The notes beneath the pieces were generated by a model, which was given only the letters and a program-made list of their open reading frames with translations, did no database searches and was not told the DNA's origin. Below are positions 7,405 through 14,770 of a DNA stretch of 33,344 nt, one piece after another (position 1 is the first letter of the stretch; every line of letters starts with the position of its first letter). Both the position numbers and the translations under genes were made by a program. This stretch comes from CAYNFT01 sp964396535 (GTDB lineage Bacteria; Chloroflexota; Dehalococcoidia; Dehalococcoidales; UBA2162), in the NCBI GenBank assembly GCA_964396535.1, contig CAYNFT010000013.1:1-33344 (forward strand), given 5' to 3'.

Positions 7405-7483
7405 TCTAAGAGGGGCAATAGCCCCTCTTTAAAACTTTCTCCCCTGCCCCTTGTCAAGGGGAAGGGGACACAGGGGATAGGGT
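7405..7483 (+). repeat. Double-hairpin intergenic repeat, complete copy
   Basis: First hairpin AAGAGGGGC (7408-7416) aata GCCCCTCTT (7421-7429), followed by TTAAAA; second hairpin 7441-7452/7456-7467 around GTC; tail CAGGGGATAGGGTT. It lies right behind the flavoprotein stop, so the first hairpin with its T run could act as terminator. Confidence 0.85.
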
Positions 7484-7496
7484 TAATAAAGATTTC

Positions 7497-7525
7497 TTGA
7501 CAGAGTGGCTCTAGCTAACTAAAAT
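7497..7525 (+). promoter_or_regulatory. Sigma70-type promoter of rpsU-yqeY
   Basis: TTGACA (7497-7502), 17-bp spacer, TAAAAT (7520-7525). The predicted start near 7532 leaves a leader of about 70 nt before rpsU. Confidence 0.75.
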
Positions 7526-7546
7526 GGTTATGTGATACTATTAAAG

Positions 7547-7579
7547 TACCTATAATAAGCTACCGGAATATTATAGGTA
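7547..7579 (+). promoter_or_regulatory. Perfect inverted repeat in the rpsU leader
   Basis: An 11-bp perfect stem, TACCTATAATA (7547-7557) and TATTATAGGTA (7569-7579), around an 11-nt loop (agctaccggaa). It ends eight bases before the AAGGAG of rpsU, so it could control S21 translation, or be a DNA operator. Confidence 0.5.
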
Positions 7580-7602
7580 GGTAAAAAAGGAGTTGATGTT
7601 AT

Positions 7603-7791
7603 GTGACTGGTGTGATAGCCGGTGAGAATGAGAGCTTCGAGAATTTGCTCAAGCGGTTTAACAAGAGGGTGCAGCAGGCTGGTATCCTATCCGAGATACG
7701 CCATGGGGAATACTTTGAGAAGCCTAGTGTTAAGCGTAAGCGAAAGGAAGCAGCTAAGAAGCGCAAAACTGCCAGAGTATCGGCAAGATAG
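7603..7791 (+). CDS. rpsU: 30S ribosomal protein bS21
   Basis: A 62-residue basic protein with the bS21 pattern: VIAGENESFENLLKRFNKRV, then the EYFEKPSVKRKRKEAAKKRK tail. It sits near the anti-Shine-Dalgarno on the 30S platform and aids initiation. The start is GTG 7603, with AAGGAG ten bases upstream; a second in-frame GTG at 7612 is possible and would cut three residues. It is the first gene of a two-gene unit with yqeY, a frequent bacterial pairing, and carries an inverted repeat in its leader. Confidence 0.93.
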   Translation: MTGVIAGENESFENLLKRFNKRVQQAGILSEIRHGEYFEKPSVKRKRKEAAKKRKTARVSAR

Positions 7792-7818
7792 AATATAAAC
7801 ACTTGATGGAAGGTTAAA

Positions 7819-8271
7819 TTGGAAGCAAAACTGAAAGAAAAGCTCAATGCTGACCTCAAGCAGGCAATGAGGGGTGGGGATAAGGTGAAGCGTTCGGCTA
7901 TTCGATTGGTATTGGCCGCCGTTCATAATGCTGAAATCGCCCGGCAAGCAGCTTTGGAGACTGGTGATATCCTTGGGGTTATTGCCAAGGAGGTCAGACA
8001 GCGTCAGGAGAGCATTGAAGCCTTCAAACAAGGTAACCGCCAAGACCTGGTAGCTCAAGAAGAAGCTGAGCTGGCTATCCTTCAAGAGTATCTGCCTCAG
8101 CAGATGGCACGGGATGAGATTATAGCTGAAGCTCGCAAGGTTATTGAGGAGGTTGGTGCAGAGGGGCCTAAGGATAAGGGTAAGGTTATGCCCAAGATTA
8201 TCGCTCAGCTTAAAGGCAGGGCGGACGGACGTGAGATAAACGAGGTGGTAACTGAGTTACTTAGTTCATAG
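7819..8271 (+). CDS. yqeY: GatB/YqeY domain protein
   Basis: A 150-residue YqeY-family protein, full length. N-terminal helical part: LNADLKQAMRGGDKVKRSAI and RLVLAAVHNAEI; middle: KEVRQRQESIEAFKQGNR and EYLPQQM; C-terminal PKDKGKVMPKIIAQLKGRAD and a final VVTELL helix. The fold resembles the tail domain of GatB, suggesting tRNA binding, but the cellular role is not established. The start is TTG 7819, with GGAAGG five bases upstream. It follows rpsU by 27 nt and is probably cotranscribed. Confidence 0.92.
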   Translation: MEAKLKEKLNADLKQAMRGGDKVKRSAIRLVLAAVHNAEIARQAALETGDILGVIAKEVRQRQESIEAFKQGNRQDLVAQEEAELAILQEYLPQQMARDEIIAEARKVIEEVGAEGPKDKGKVMPKIIAQLKGRADGREINEVVTELLSS

Positions 8272-8313
8272 CATAACTGAACAGTGCATTCGAGAAATAA
8301 TATCTGGTTATTA

Positions 8314-8333
8314 AAAGGGGCGTTAGCCCCTTT
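8314..8333 (+). repeat. First-hairpin half of the intergenic repeat
   Basis: AAAGGGGC gtta GCCCCTTT with near-palindromic AT flanks, between yqeY and purL. There is no second hairpin. It may terminate the rpsU-yqeY transcript. Confidence 0.65.
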
Positions 8334-8364
8334 AATAATCTCCGATTGTTGAAGGGTATCTGTA

Positions 8365-11340
8365 ATGCATAGGATAGAAGTCAGCTTGAAGAGCCACCTG
8401 CCGGATGCCAGAGGACTTGGCCTGGTCAGGGATATACATGACCTGGGAATAAAGACCATCTCCGAGGTTCAGGTTATGGATATATACTGGCTGGATGCTG
8501 ACCTGGCGCTCGATAAACTGGATTTGATTTGTCATAAACTTCTGGCTGACCCGGTGACTCAGGAGTATCAGTGTTTCACTCCCTTGATTGATAGTGGGGG
8601 AAGTGTGAAGGGGCGAAGCCACGCTCTTTCTCCACGGGGCGTAAAGAGGGACGAAGTCCCTCTTACAAACTCCTCCCCCTCTCCTTATCAAGGAGAGGGG
8701 GATAAAGGGGGTAAGGTTGACAACCTCCTCCATACTGTTGAGGTTGTTTACAATGCCGGTGTCACTGACCCTGTTGAAGAAACCGTGATGAAGGCAGTTC
8801 GGGATTTGGGCGTCGGTGACGTCAGGGCAGTAAAAACTGCCAAACGCTATTTACTCCAGGGGAATCTGGATGAGGACCAGCTAGAGGTTATTTGTAGTCG
8901 GCTTCTGGTGAACCCGATTATCCAGCATATAGTCAAGTCGGAGCAATTTGGCTTCCCCGAAAATCCACGGTACGAATTCAAGTTAAACCAGGTAGACATT
9001 CTGGGATTAGATGCTGTCGGGCTTTTGGAAGTCAGGCAGCAATTTGGCTTCAGCGATGATGAGCTTCAAGCCATCATAGCTTACTTCGGACAGGAAGGCA
9101 GAAATCCGATTGATGCTGAGCTTGAGACACTGGCTCAGACCTGGTCTGAGCACTGCGTCCACAAAACCTTTAAGGGAAAGCTCTCTTTTTCCGGGGCAAC
9201 CATTGATAATTTGCTCAAGAGCACCATCATGAAGGCGACACAGGAGCTTGCTAAGCCGTGGTGTATTTCCGTTTTTGAGGATAATGCCGGGGTGATTGAT
9301 TTTGATGGTCGCTGGGCGCTCTGTTTCAAGGTTGAGACTCATAATCACCCCTCGGCGGTTGAACCCTATGGAGGGGCAGCAACGGGGATAGGGGGGGTAG
9401 TTCGTGACCCTCTTGGTACCGGCTTGGGTGCCAAGCCAATAGCCAACACGGACGTATTCTGTTTTGGCTCTCCTGACCTTCCTTACGAGAGGCTGCCAAA
9501 AGGTGTTCTGCATCCAAGACGTATTTTTAAGGGAGTCAGAGCCGGGGTGGCTGACTATGGTAACCGTCTCGGAATTCCTACCCTTAATGGCGCCGTGCTC
9601 TTTGATGAGCGCTATACCGCCAACCCGCTGGTCTACTGTGGAACACTGGGACTTATGCCTAAAGAACTCGGTCGCATGGGACAGCAGAAGGTTGGTGATC
9701 TGGTGGTGTTGGTCGGGGGTAGAACCGGGCGTGACGGCATTCACGGCGTTACCTTTGCTTCAGAACGACTTACCGGGGAGTCAAGCACGGTCTCTTATAG
9801 CTCCGTCCAGATTGGCAACCCCATTGTAGAGAAGAGGCTCATTGATATTCTTCTCCAGGCCAGAGACCGCGGGCTGTACCGCCGGATAACCGACTGTGGT
9901 GGTGGTGGGCTCTCCTCAGCAGTGGGCGAGATGGCCGAAGAAACCGGAGTGCGTGTTGACCTTGATAAAGTTCCGTTAAAGTATGCCGGCCTATCCTACT
10001 CGGAAATATGGGTCTCCGAATCTCAGGAGCGAATGGTACTGGCCGTCCCACAAAACTGTATTGAGGAGTTGATGGAACTTTTTGCCAGCGAGGATGTAGA
10101 GGCGGCTGTCATTGGCGAATTTACCGATGACCGGCGGCTTCGGCTTTTCTATCGTAATAACCTGGTATGCGACCTGAGCATGGAATTCCTGCACCACGGT
10201 ATACCCCAGGTGAAGAGAGAGGCGAAATGGGAACAACTCCGGTATACCGACCCCGACTTTGCCAGTCCTCTAGATTTAAGCGAAGACCTGCTAGCCATTC
10301 TCGGTGCCTGGAATGTATGCAGCAAGGAATGGGTGATACGCCAGTATGACCATGAAGTGCAGGGAGGCAATGTCCTAAAGCCCCTGGTAGGTAAGAGTAA
10401 TGATGGGCCAGGCGATGCGGCTATTATCAGGCCTGTGCTGGACTCTAAAATGGGCGTAATCATCTCCAATGGCATAAATCCCGGATATGGAGATATAGAC
10501 CCTTACTGGATGGCGGCATCTGCCATTGATGAAGCGTTGAGACAGGTCATAGCCGTCGGCGGGAATCTACGAAAAGTAGCTCTGCTTGATAATTTCAGTT
10601 GGGGGAATACTGATGAGCCAGAGATGCTGGGGGCTTTAGTCAGGGCAGCCCAGGCGTGCTACGATATGGCCATTGCCTATGAAACTCCCTTTATCTCCGG
10701 CAAGGATAGCCTCTATAACGAGTTTGAATATGAAGGCGTAACTATCTCTATTCCCCATACGCTGCTAATCTCTGCCATCAGCGTTATGGAAGACACAGGT
10801 CGTGCCGTATCAATGGATTTCAAGCGAGCCGGCGACCTGGTTTACATCGTTGGCACCACTCAGAATGAGCTGGGTGGGTCTGAATATTTCAGGACTCATG
10901 GTCTTGTGGGTAACAACGTGCCCAAAGTGAATCCCCGGAGAGCCAGAGAGCTGATGAATAGCTTGAGCGTGGCTACGGAGAAGGGCCTGGTCAGGGCATG
11001 TCACGACTGCAGTGAGGGAGGCATTGGTGTCGCCCTTGCTGAGATGGCTTTTGCCGGGGGACTGGGCGTAACCATCAACCTGAAAGCCGTTCCGCTCGGT
11101 GAGCCTGTAGACCGGGATGACTTCATACTCTTTTCTGAATCAAATAGTCGCTTCCTGATTGAAGTAGCACCGGAAAACAAAACCGAGTTTGAAGAGGTGA
11201 TGAATGGTACCAGTTTCGGCGCTATCGGTCAGGTTACCGATGCTGAAGTGCTGGAAATTTATGGTGTAAATGGGAAAAAGATTGTTGGTGCTTCTCTGGG
11301 TGAGCTTAAAGAATTCTGGCAGAGACCATTGAGATGGTAG
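8365..11340 (+). CDS. purL: Phosphoribosylformylglycinamidine synthase PurL with two fused PurS-like domains
   Basis: A 991-residue enzyme of de novo purine synthesis (FGAR to FGAM, using ATP and ammonia from PurQ). Residues 1-72 and about 122-190 are two PurS-like domains; between them residues 81-118 are encoded by the repeat element. The catalytic part starts near 205: AQTWSEHCVHKT (258-268) and KVETHNHPSAVEPYGGAATG (322-341) are canonical. Small PurL normally works with a separate PurS dimer, whereas large PurL carries an N-terminal PurS-dimer-like domain and a glutaminase. This protein has the PurS pair fused but a separate PurQ gene six bases downstream, an intermediate arrangement. The start is ATG 8365, with AAGGG upstream. 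Confidence 0.95.
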   Translation: MHRIEVSLKSHLPDARGLGLVRDIHDLGIKTISEVQVMDIYWLDADLALDKLDLICHKLLADPVTQEYQCFTPLIDSGGSVKGRSHALSPRGVKRDEVPLTNSSPSPYQGEGDKGGKVDNLLHTVEVVYNAGVTDPVEETVMKAVRDLGVGDVRAVKTAKRYLLQGNLDEDQLEVICSRLLVNPIIQHIVKSEQFGFPENPRYEFKLNQVDILGLDAVGLLEVRQQFGFSDDELQAIIAYFGQEGRNPIDAELETLAQTWSEHCVHKTFKGKLSFSGATIDNLLKSTIMKATQELAKPWCISVFEDNAGVIDFDGRWALCFKVETHNHPSAVEPYGGAATGIGGVVRDPLGTGLGAKPIANTDVFCFGSPDLPYERLPKGVLHPRRIFKGVRAGVADYGNRLGIPTLNGAVLFDERYTANPLVYCGTLGLMPKELGRMGQQKVGDLVVLVGGRTGRDGIHGVTFASERLTGESSTVSYSSVQIGNPIVEKRLIDILLQARDRGLYRRITDCGGGGLSSAVGEMAEETGVRVDLDKVPLKYAGLSYSEIWVSESQERMVLAVPQNCIEELMELFASEDVEAAVIGEFTDDRRLRLFYRNNLVCDLSMEFLHHGIPQVKREAKWEQLRYTDPDFASPLDLSEDLLAILGAWNVCSKEWVIRQYDHEVQGGNVLKPLVGKSNDGPGDAAIIRPVLDSKMGVIISNGINPGYGDIDPYWMAASAIDEALRQVIAVGGNLRKVALLDNFSWGNTDEPEMLGALVRAAQACYDMAIAYETPFISGKDSLYNEFEYEGVTISIPHTLLISAISVMEDTGRAVSMDFKRAGDLVYIVGTTQNELGGSEYFRTHGLVGNNVPKVNPRRARELMNSLSVATEKGLVRACHDCSEGGIGVALAEMAFAGGLGVTINLKAVPLGEPVDRDDFILFSESNSRFLIEVAPENKTEFEEVMNGTSFGAIGQVTDAEVLEIYGVNGKKIVGASLGELKEFWQRPLRW
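8604..8717 (+). repeat. Intergenic repeat inserted in frame inside purL
   Basis: A remnant GGGGCGAAGCC, then a full first hairpin AAGAGGGAC gaa GTCCCTCTT (8644-8664), a second hairpin CCCCTCTCCTT atc AAGGAGAGGGG (8675-8700) and the tail GATAAAGGGGGTAAGGTT. It is translated as residues 81-118 without a stop or shift, between the two PurS-like domains. Confidence 0.85.
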
Positions 11341-11346
11341 GAGAAA

Positions 11347-12117
11347 ATGAGTAAAGTAAGAACACTGGTAACACGTGCCCCGGGTACAAACTGCGATGCT
11401 GAAACTGTGTTTGCCTTCCAGCAAGCTGGAGCTGATGTATCCCTGGTTCATGTCAACCAGTTGATTCGTGGTGAAGAACGGCTCTCTGACTACCAGATAA
11501 TGGTGATTCCCGGGGGCTTTACCTACGGCGATGATGTATCTGCTGGCAAGGTGCTGGCCAATGAGTTGAAGTTAAAGCTTGGTGAAGATATAGTGAGGTT
11601 TATCGAGGATGGCAAGCTGATTCTGGGAATTTGCAATGGCTTTCAGGTGCTGGTGAAAGCTGGCTTTCTGCCAGAGTTATCGAACGGTGGTTTACCCCGG
11701 TTAACCCTGTCAGCCAATGATTCGGGTAAATTTGAATGCCGGTGGGTATATCTGGGTGTGAATAAACAAAGCTCCTGTGTGTTTACCGGGGGAATAGAGA
11801 CCATGTATCTGCCGGTGGCTCATGCCGAGGGAAAGCTTGTTGCCCTGACTGATACTTTATCAGATGTGAATATAGCCCTATATTACACCGACGAACAGGG
11901 GCATACCGGAGCAGGCTATCCCTGTAATCCCAATGGCTCGGTGGGTGATATTGCCGGGATTTGCGATGCTTCGGGGCGCGTCTTTGGCTTGATGCCGCAC
12001 CCTGAGCGTTATATTCGGGGCACCCAGCACCCGCAATGGACAAGGCTGGGAGCCAGGGAATACGGCGACGGCTTCCAGATTTTCCGGAACGCTGTAGAGT
12101 GGGCAAAGAACCTGTAA
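11347..12117 (+). CDS. purQ: FGAM synthase glutaminase subunit PurQ
   Basis: A 256-residue class I glutamine amidotransferase supplying ammonia to PurL. The nucleophile C96 is in LGICNGFQVL, and the catalytic pair H218/E220 is in LMPHPERY. TRAPGTNCDAET and IPGGFTYGDDVSAG near the N-terminus are typical of PurQ. It starts six bases after purL with AGGAG as ribosome-binding site, so the two are an operon. Length and motifs fit PurQ enzymes of the longer type (about 250 aa). Confidence 0.96.
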   Translation: MSKVRTLVTRAPGTNCDAETVFAFQQAGADVSLVHVNQLIRGEERLSDYQIMVIPGGFTYGDDVSAGKVLANELKLKLGEDIVRFIEDGKLILGICNGFQVLVKAGFLPELSNGGLPRLTLSANDSGKFECRWVYLGVNKQSSCVFTGGIETMYLPVAHAEGKLVALTDTLSDVNIALYYTDEQGHTGAGYPCNPNGSVGDIAGICDASGRVFGLMPHPERYIRGTQHPQWTRLGAREYGDGFQIFRNAVEWAKNL

Positions 12118-12140
12118 TCAAAACTTACCCCTCTGATTTT

Positions 12141-12224
12141 TATAACCCCATCCCCTGTATCCCCTTCCCCTTTCTAAGGGGAAGGGGAAGTATTTTTTAT
12201 AAGAGTGGCTTCGCCCCTCTTAAG
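12141..12224 (-). repeat. Double-hairpin intergenic repeat, inverted copy
   Basis: Read on the minus strand: AAGAGGGGCGAAGCCACTCTT hairpin, a T/A spacer, CCCCTTCCCCTT/AAGGGGAAGGGG hairpin and the GGGGATGGGGTT tail. It lies behind purQ and ahead of the aldo/keto reductase promoter. Confidence 0.85.
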
Positions 12225-12300
12225 CTCCCCGTTGCTAAAACATCTCAATATCGGGGGCTTGACCTTTAAGCGGCTTAGTGATTAAACTAAAGCCCTACAA

Positions 12301-12306
12301 TATAAT
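12301..12306 (+). promoter_or_regulatory. Probable -10 box of the aldo/keto reductase gene
   Basis: A perfect TATAAT 19 bases before the ATG. No good -35 stands 17 bp upstream (GTGATT), so this is a weak call. Confidence 0.35.
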
Positions 12307-12325
12307 TCGGTAGAAGGGGTCTAGA

Positions 12326-13291
12326 ATGGCTGTGGGGAAAAGGCAGCTGGGTCAAACCGAAATAGAGATAACGCCGCTAGGGTTGGGTTGCTGGCAGTTC
12401 TGCGGTCGTGGAGGATTGGGAGGTCTATTCTGGAAATCGCCGCCACAGGACGAGGTGGATAAAATTGTGAAAACAGTTCTGGAAGGAGGTGTCAACTGGT
12501 TTGATACGGCAGAGTCTTACGGCTCCGGCCGTTCTGAAAAAGCTCTGTCTACTGCACTGAGTAACGCAGGCAAGGTGGATGGGGAAGTGGTAATTGCCAC
12601 CAAATGGTGGCCCATTTTCCGAACAGCACGCAGTATTTCACGTACCATCGGCGACCGCCAGCGATACCTGGCACCATTTCATATTGACCTCCACCAGATT
12701 CATTTACCAATTTCGTTCTCTTCGGTTGAGGCAGAAATGAATGCTATGGCGGCTCTGGTTAAGGCGGAGAAAATCCGCTACGTTGGCGTGAGCAACTTCT
12801 CGACCGGACGGATGCGCCGGGCTCACGCTGCTCTGGCAAAGCACGGGTTGCCACTGGCATCGAACCAGGTGGAGTTCCACTTACTGAATCGCGACCCGGA
12901 GAAGAATGGTGTATTGGATGCTGCCAGAGAACTGAACGTTACTATCATTGCAGAGTCACCGTTAGCTCAGGGGTTATTAACAGGCAAGTTCCACAAAAAC
13001 CTGGAATTAGTCAAGAAATTACCATTTCTCAGGAGAATAACGATAGGTCGCATGGTCGAGAAAAGCCGCCCCCTGATTAAAATGCTGGAGGATATTGCTG
13101 GCTCATATAACCGTAGTGCATCAGAGGTAGCCTTGAGCTGGGTGGTTAACTACCAGGGTGATTCCATAGTAGCTATACCGGGTGCTAGCAAAACAGAGCA
13201 TGCGTTTCAGAATATCGGTGCCATGACATTGAAACTCTCACGGGAGGAAATGGCGAAGTTAGATGAACTGTCTCGCATGGTTATATCATAA
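12326..13291 (+). CDS. Aldo/keto reductase
   Basis: A 321-residue NAD(P)H-dependent oxidoreductase of TIM-barrel type. The catalytic tetrad is visible as D60, Y65 (FDTAESYG), K93 (ATKWW) and H126 (DLHQIH). Other family features are RYVGVSNFS, SNQVEFHLLNR and SPLAQGLLTGKF. The C-terminal IPGASKTEHAFQNIGA is the cofactor-phosphate-binding region, which favours NADPH. The substrate is not inferable. A desulforedoxin-like gene follows after 15 nt with its own strong ribosome-binding site, so the two are probably cotranscribed and may share a redox role. Confidence 0.93.
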   Translation: MAVGKRQLGQTEIEITPLGLGCWQFCGRGGLGGLFWKSPPQDEVDKIVKTVLEGGVNWFDTAESYGSGRSEKALSTALSNAGKVDGEVVIATKWWPIFRTARSISRTIGDRQRYLAPFHIDLHQIHLPISFSSVEAEMNAMAALVKAEKIRYVGVSNFSTGRMRRAHAALAKHGLPLASNQVEFHLLNRDPEKNGVLDAARELNVTIIAESPLAQGLLTGKFHKNLELVKKLPFLRRITIGRMVEKSRPLIKMLEDIAGSYNRSASEVALSWVVNYQGDSIVAIPGASKTEHAFQNIGAMTLKLSREEMAKLDELSRMVIS

Positions 13292-13306
13292 TAAGGAGGT
13301 ATTCCA

Positions 13307-13429
13307 ATGGCTGTAGAGAAGGAAGGCGAAAAATACAGGTGCAATATCTGTGGCAATGAGGTAGTAGTTACCAAGGTTGGTGGCGGCACTCTCGTCTGCT
13401 GTGGTGAAGACATGGAGAAAATAAGCTAG
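13307..13429 (+). CDS. Desulforedoxin-like mini iron protein, 40 aa
   Basis: A 40-residue protein: EKYRCNICGNEVVV then GGGTLVCCGEDM. The CxxC plus CC pairs (C12, C15, C31, C32) match desulforedoxin and the N-terminal domain of desulfoferrodoxin, which bind one Fe(SCys)4 centre per chain. The start ATG has AAGGAGG eight bases upstream. The usual C-terminal superoxide-reductase domain is absent, so this is an electron carrier or partner rather than a superoxide reductase. Its place right after the aldo/keto reductase suggests a shared operon. Confidence 0.88.
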   Translation: MAVEKEGEKYRCNICGNEVVVTKVGGGTLVCCGEDMEKIS

Positions 13430-13494
13430 ATATTGTCAAAGTCCCAAGAGGGGATTAAACTGGAGCTTGTAACCTGTAGAATAGCATAGAAATT

Positions 13495-13518
13495 AAAGAG
13501 GGGCTTCAGCACCTCTTT
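13495..13518 (+). repeat. First-hairpin half of the intergenic repeat
   Basis: AAAGAGG (13495-13501) and CCTCTTT (13512-13518) around a GGCTTCAGCA loop region. It could end the upstream transcript just before the amrS promoter. Confidence 0.6.
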
Positions 13519-13519
13519 G

Positions 13520-13528
13520 TGGTATAAT
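13520..13528 (+). promoter_or_regulatory. Extended -10 promoter of amrS
   Basis: TGG-TATAAT, an extended -10 element with no recognisable -35. The predicted start near 13535 leaves only about 12 nt of leader. Confidence 0.5.
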
Positions 13529-13546
13529 TAGATTAAGGTGCTGACC

Positions 13547-14578
13547 ATGCACGAGGCGTTGCTCTATGAGAAACTACCGAATTCCAGAGTTCAGTGTCAC
13601 ACCTGCCAGTGGCGCTGCAAAATAGGCGTGGGCAAGTTTGGCGTCTGCGGTATGTATCAGAATAGAGACGGAGTTCTATATAATCTGAACTACGCCGTGG
13701 TTTCGTCAATGGCGGCTGACCCCATCGAGAAGAAACCGTTATTTCACTTCTACCCCGGTAGCCTGGCTTTCTCTTTAGGTACCCTGGGCTGCAACTTTCA
13801 CTGTAAGCACTGCCAGAACTGGGAAATTTCCACGGTTGATACCAGGACAGTACAGCGCGGTTGTCAGGAAATGCAACCCCAATTGGAGATAGAGCTGGCT
13901 AAACGCTACCAGTGTCAGGGTATTGCCTGGACATACAATGAACCAGGTATCTGGTTTGAATATACCCTTGACTCAGCCAAGCTGGCTAAGGAAAACAATC
14001 TATATACCGTCTATGTAACTAATGGCTACTCCACCCCTGAGGCGCTGGATACTATCGGGCCGTATCTTGATGCCTGGCGCGTAGATATCAAGGGTTTCTC
14101 CGACTCCTTTTATCGCGAGCTAGCTAAGGTGCCCCACTGGCGGAAGATACTTGAGGTTGCCAAGCGGGCTAAAACCAAGTGGAATATGCATGTTGAGGTG
14201 GTTACCAACATCATACCCACCATGAATGACGATGACCAGCAGCTTGAGGGCATTGCTAACTGGATACGGGATGAGCTTGGTGAACTAACACCGTGGCACG
14301 TAACCAGGTTCCAGCCCCATCACCATATGATGCACTTGCCCCCAACCCCCATATCCACCCTCGAGCATGCCTATGAGATTGGCCAAAAGGCTGGTCTTAA
14401 ATTTATCTATGTTGGTAATGTTCCCGGGCACGTGAGCGAGAGCACTGTTTGCTACTCCTGTGGTAAGCTTAGTGTGGAAAGGTTTGGCTACCGAACTGAG
14501 GTAGCAGGTCTGGAGGGTTCAAAGTGTAAGTTCTGCGGTGCCGAACTTAATTTCAGGATGACCAGACAAGGAGGTTAA
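13547..14578 (+). CDS. amrS: AmmeMemoRadiSam system radical SAM enzyme
   Basis: A 343-residue radical SAM protein. The cluster motif CX3CX2C is C82, C86, C89 (GCNFHCKHCQNWEIS). An N-terminal cysteine set (C17, C20, C24, C34) and a C-terminal pair of CxxC motifs (CYSCGKL, CKFCGAEL) look like a zinc site. This matches the AmrS type, which is encoded with MEMO and AMMECR1 domains; here their fusion is the next gene. The system is predicted to carry out an unknown modification; no substrate is proven. ATG 13547 has AGGTG six bases upstream; an in-frame GTG at 13538 would add three residues. Confidence 0.9.
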   Translation: MHEALLYEKLPNSRVQCHTCQWRCKIGVGKFGVCGMYQNRDGVLYNLNYAVVSSMAADPIEKKPLFHFYPGSLAFSLGTLGCNFHCKHCQNWEISTVDTRTVQRGCQEMQPQLEIELAKRYQCQGIAWTYNEPGIWFEYTLDSAKLAKENNLYTVYVTNGYSTPEALDTIGPYLDAWRVDIKGFSDSFYRELAKVPHWRKILEVAKRAKTKWNMHVEVVTNIIPTMNDDDQQLEGIANWIRDELGELTPWHVTRFQPHHHMMHLPPTPISTLEHAYEIGQKAGLKFIYVGNVPGHVSESTVCYSCGKLSVERFGYRTEVAGLEGSKCKFCGAELNFRMTRQGG

Positions 14579-14589
14579 GCTAAGTGAGC

Positions 14590-14747
14590 GTCTAAGAGGG
14601 GCGCTAGCCCCTCTTCTAATACCTTTCCCCCTCTCCTTGGAAAGGAGAGGGATACTAAAGGTGAGTCAAAGAGAGGCGAAGCCTCTCTTAAAAAGAAAAG
14701 TCTCCTTCCCCTTGATAAGGGGAAGGAGATAAAGAGGGTGGGGTTAT
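14590..14747 (+). repeat. Two tandem copies of the double-hairpin repeat
   Basis: Copy one: AAGAGGGGC gcta GCCCCTCTT then CCCCTCTCCTT/AAGGAGAGGG. Copy two: AAGAGAGGC gaa GCCTCTCTT then CTCCTTCCCCTT/AAGGGGAAGGAG and the GAGGGTGGGGTT tail. They fill the gap between amrS and the MEMO-AMMECR1 gene and extend that gene's open frame upstream. Confidence 0.85.
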
Positions 14748-14770
14748 ATCAATATAAGGGGGTGAAGTTA

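Noticed and set aside
7405..7483. Insertion sequence or MITE call for the repeat
   Set aside because: No transposase, no consistent terminal inverted repeats and no target-site duplication could be seen, so it is listed only as a repeat.
9007..9744. 245-codon minus-strand frame inside purL
   Set aside because: Antisense shadow of the conserved PurL catalytic region; no ribosome-binding site or plausible motif.
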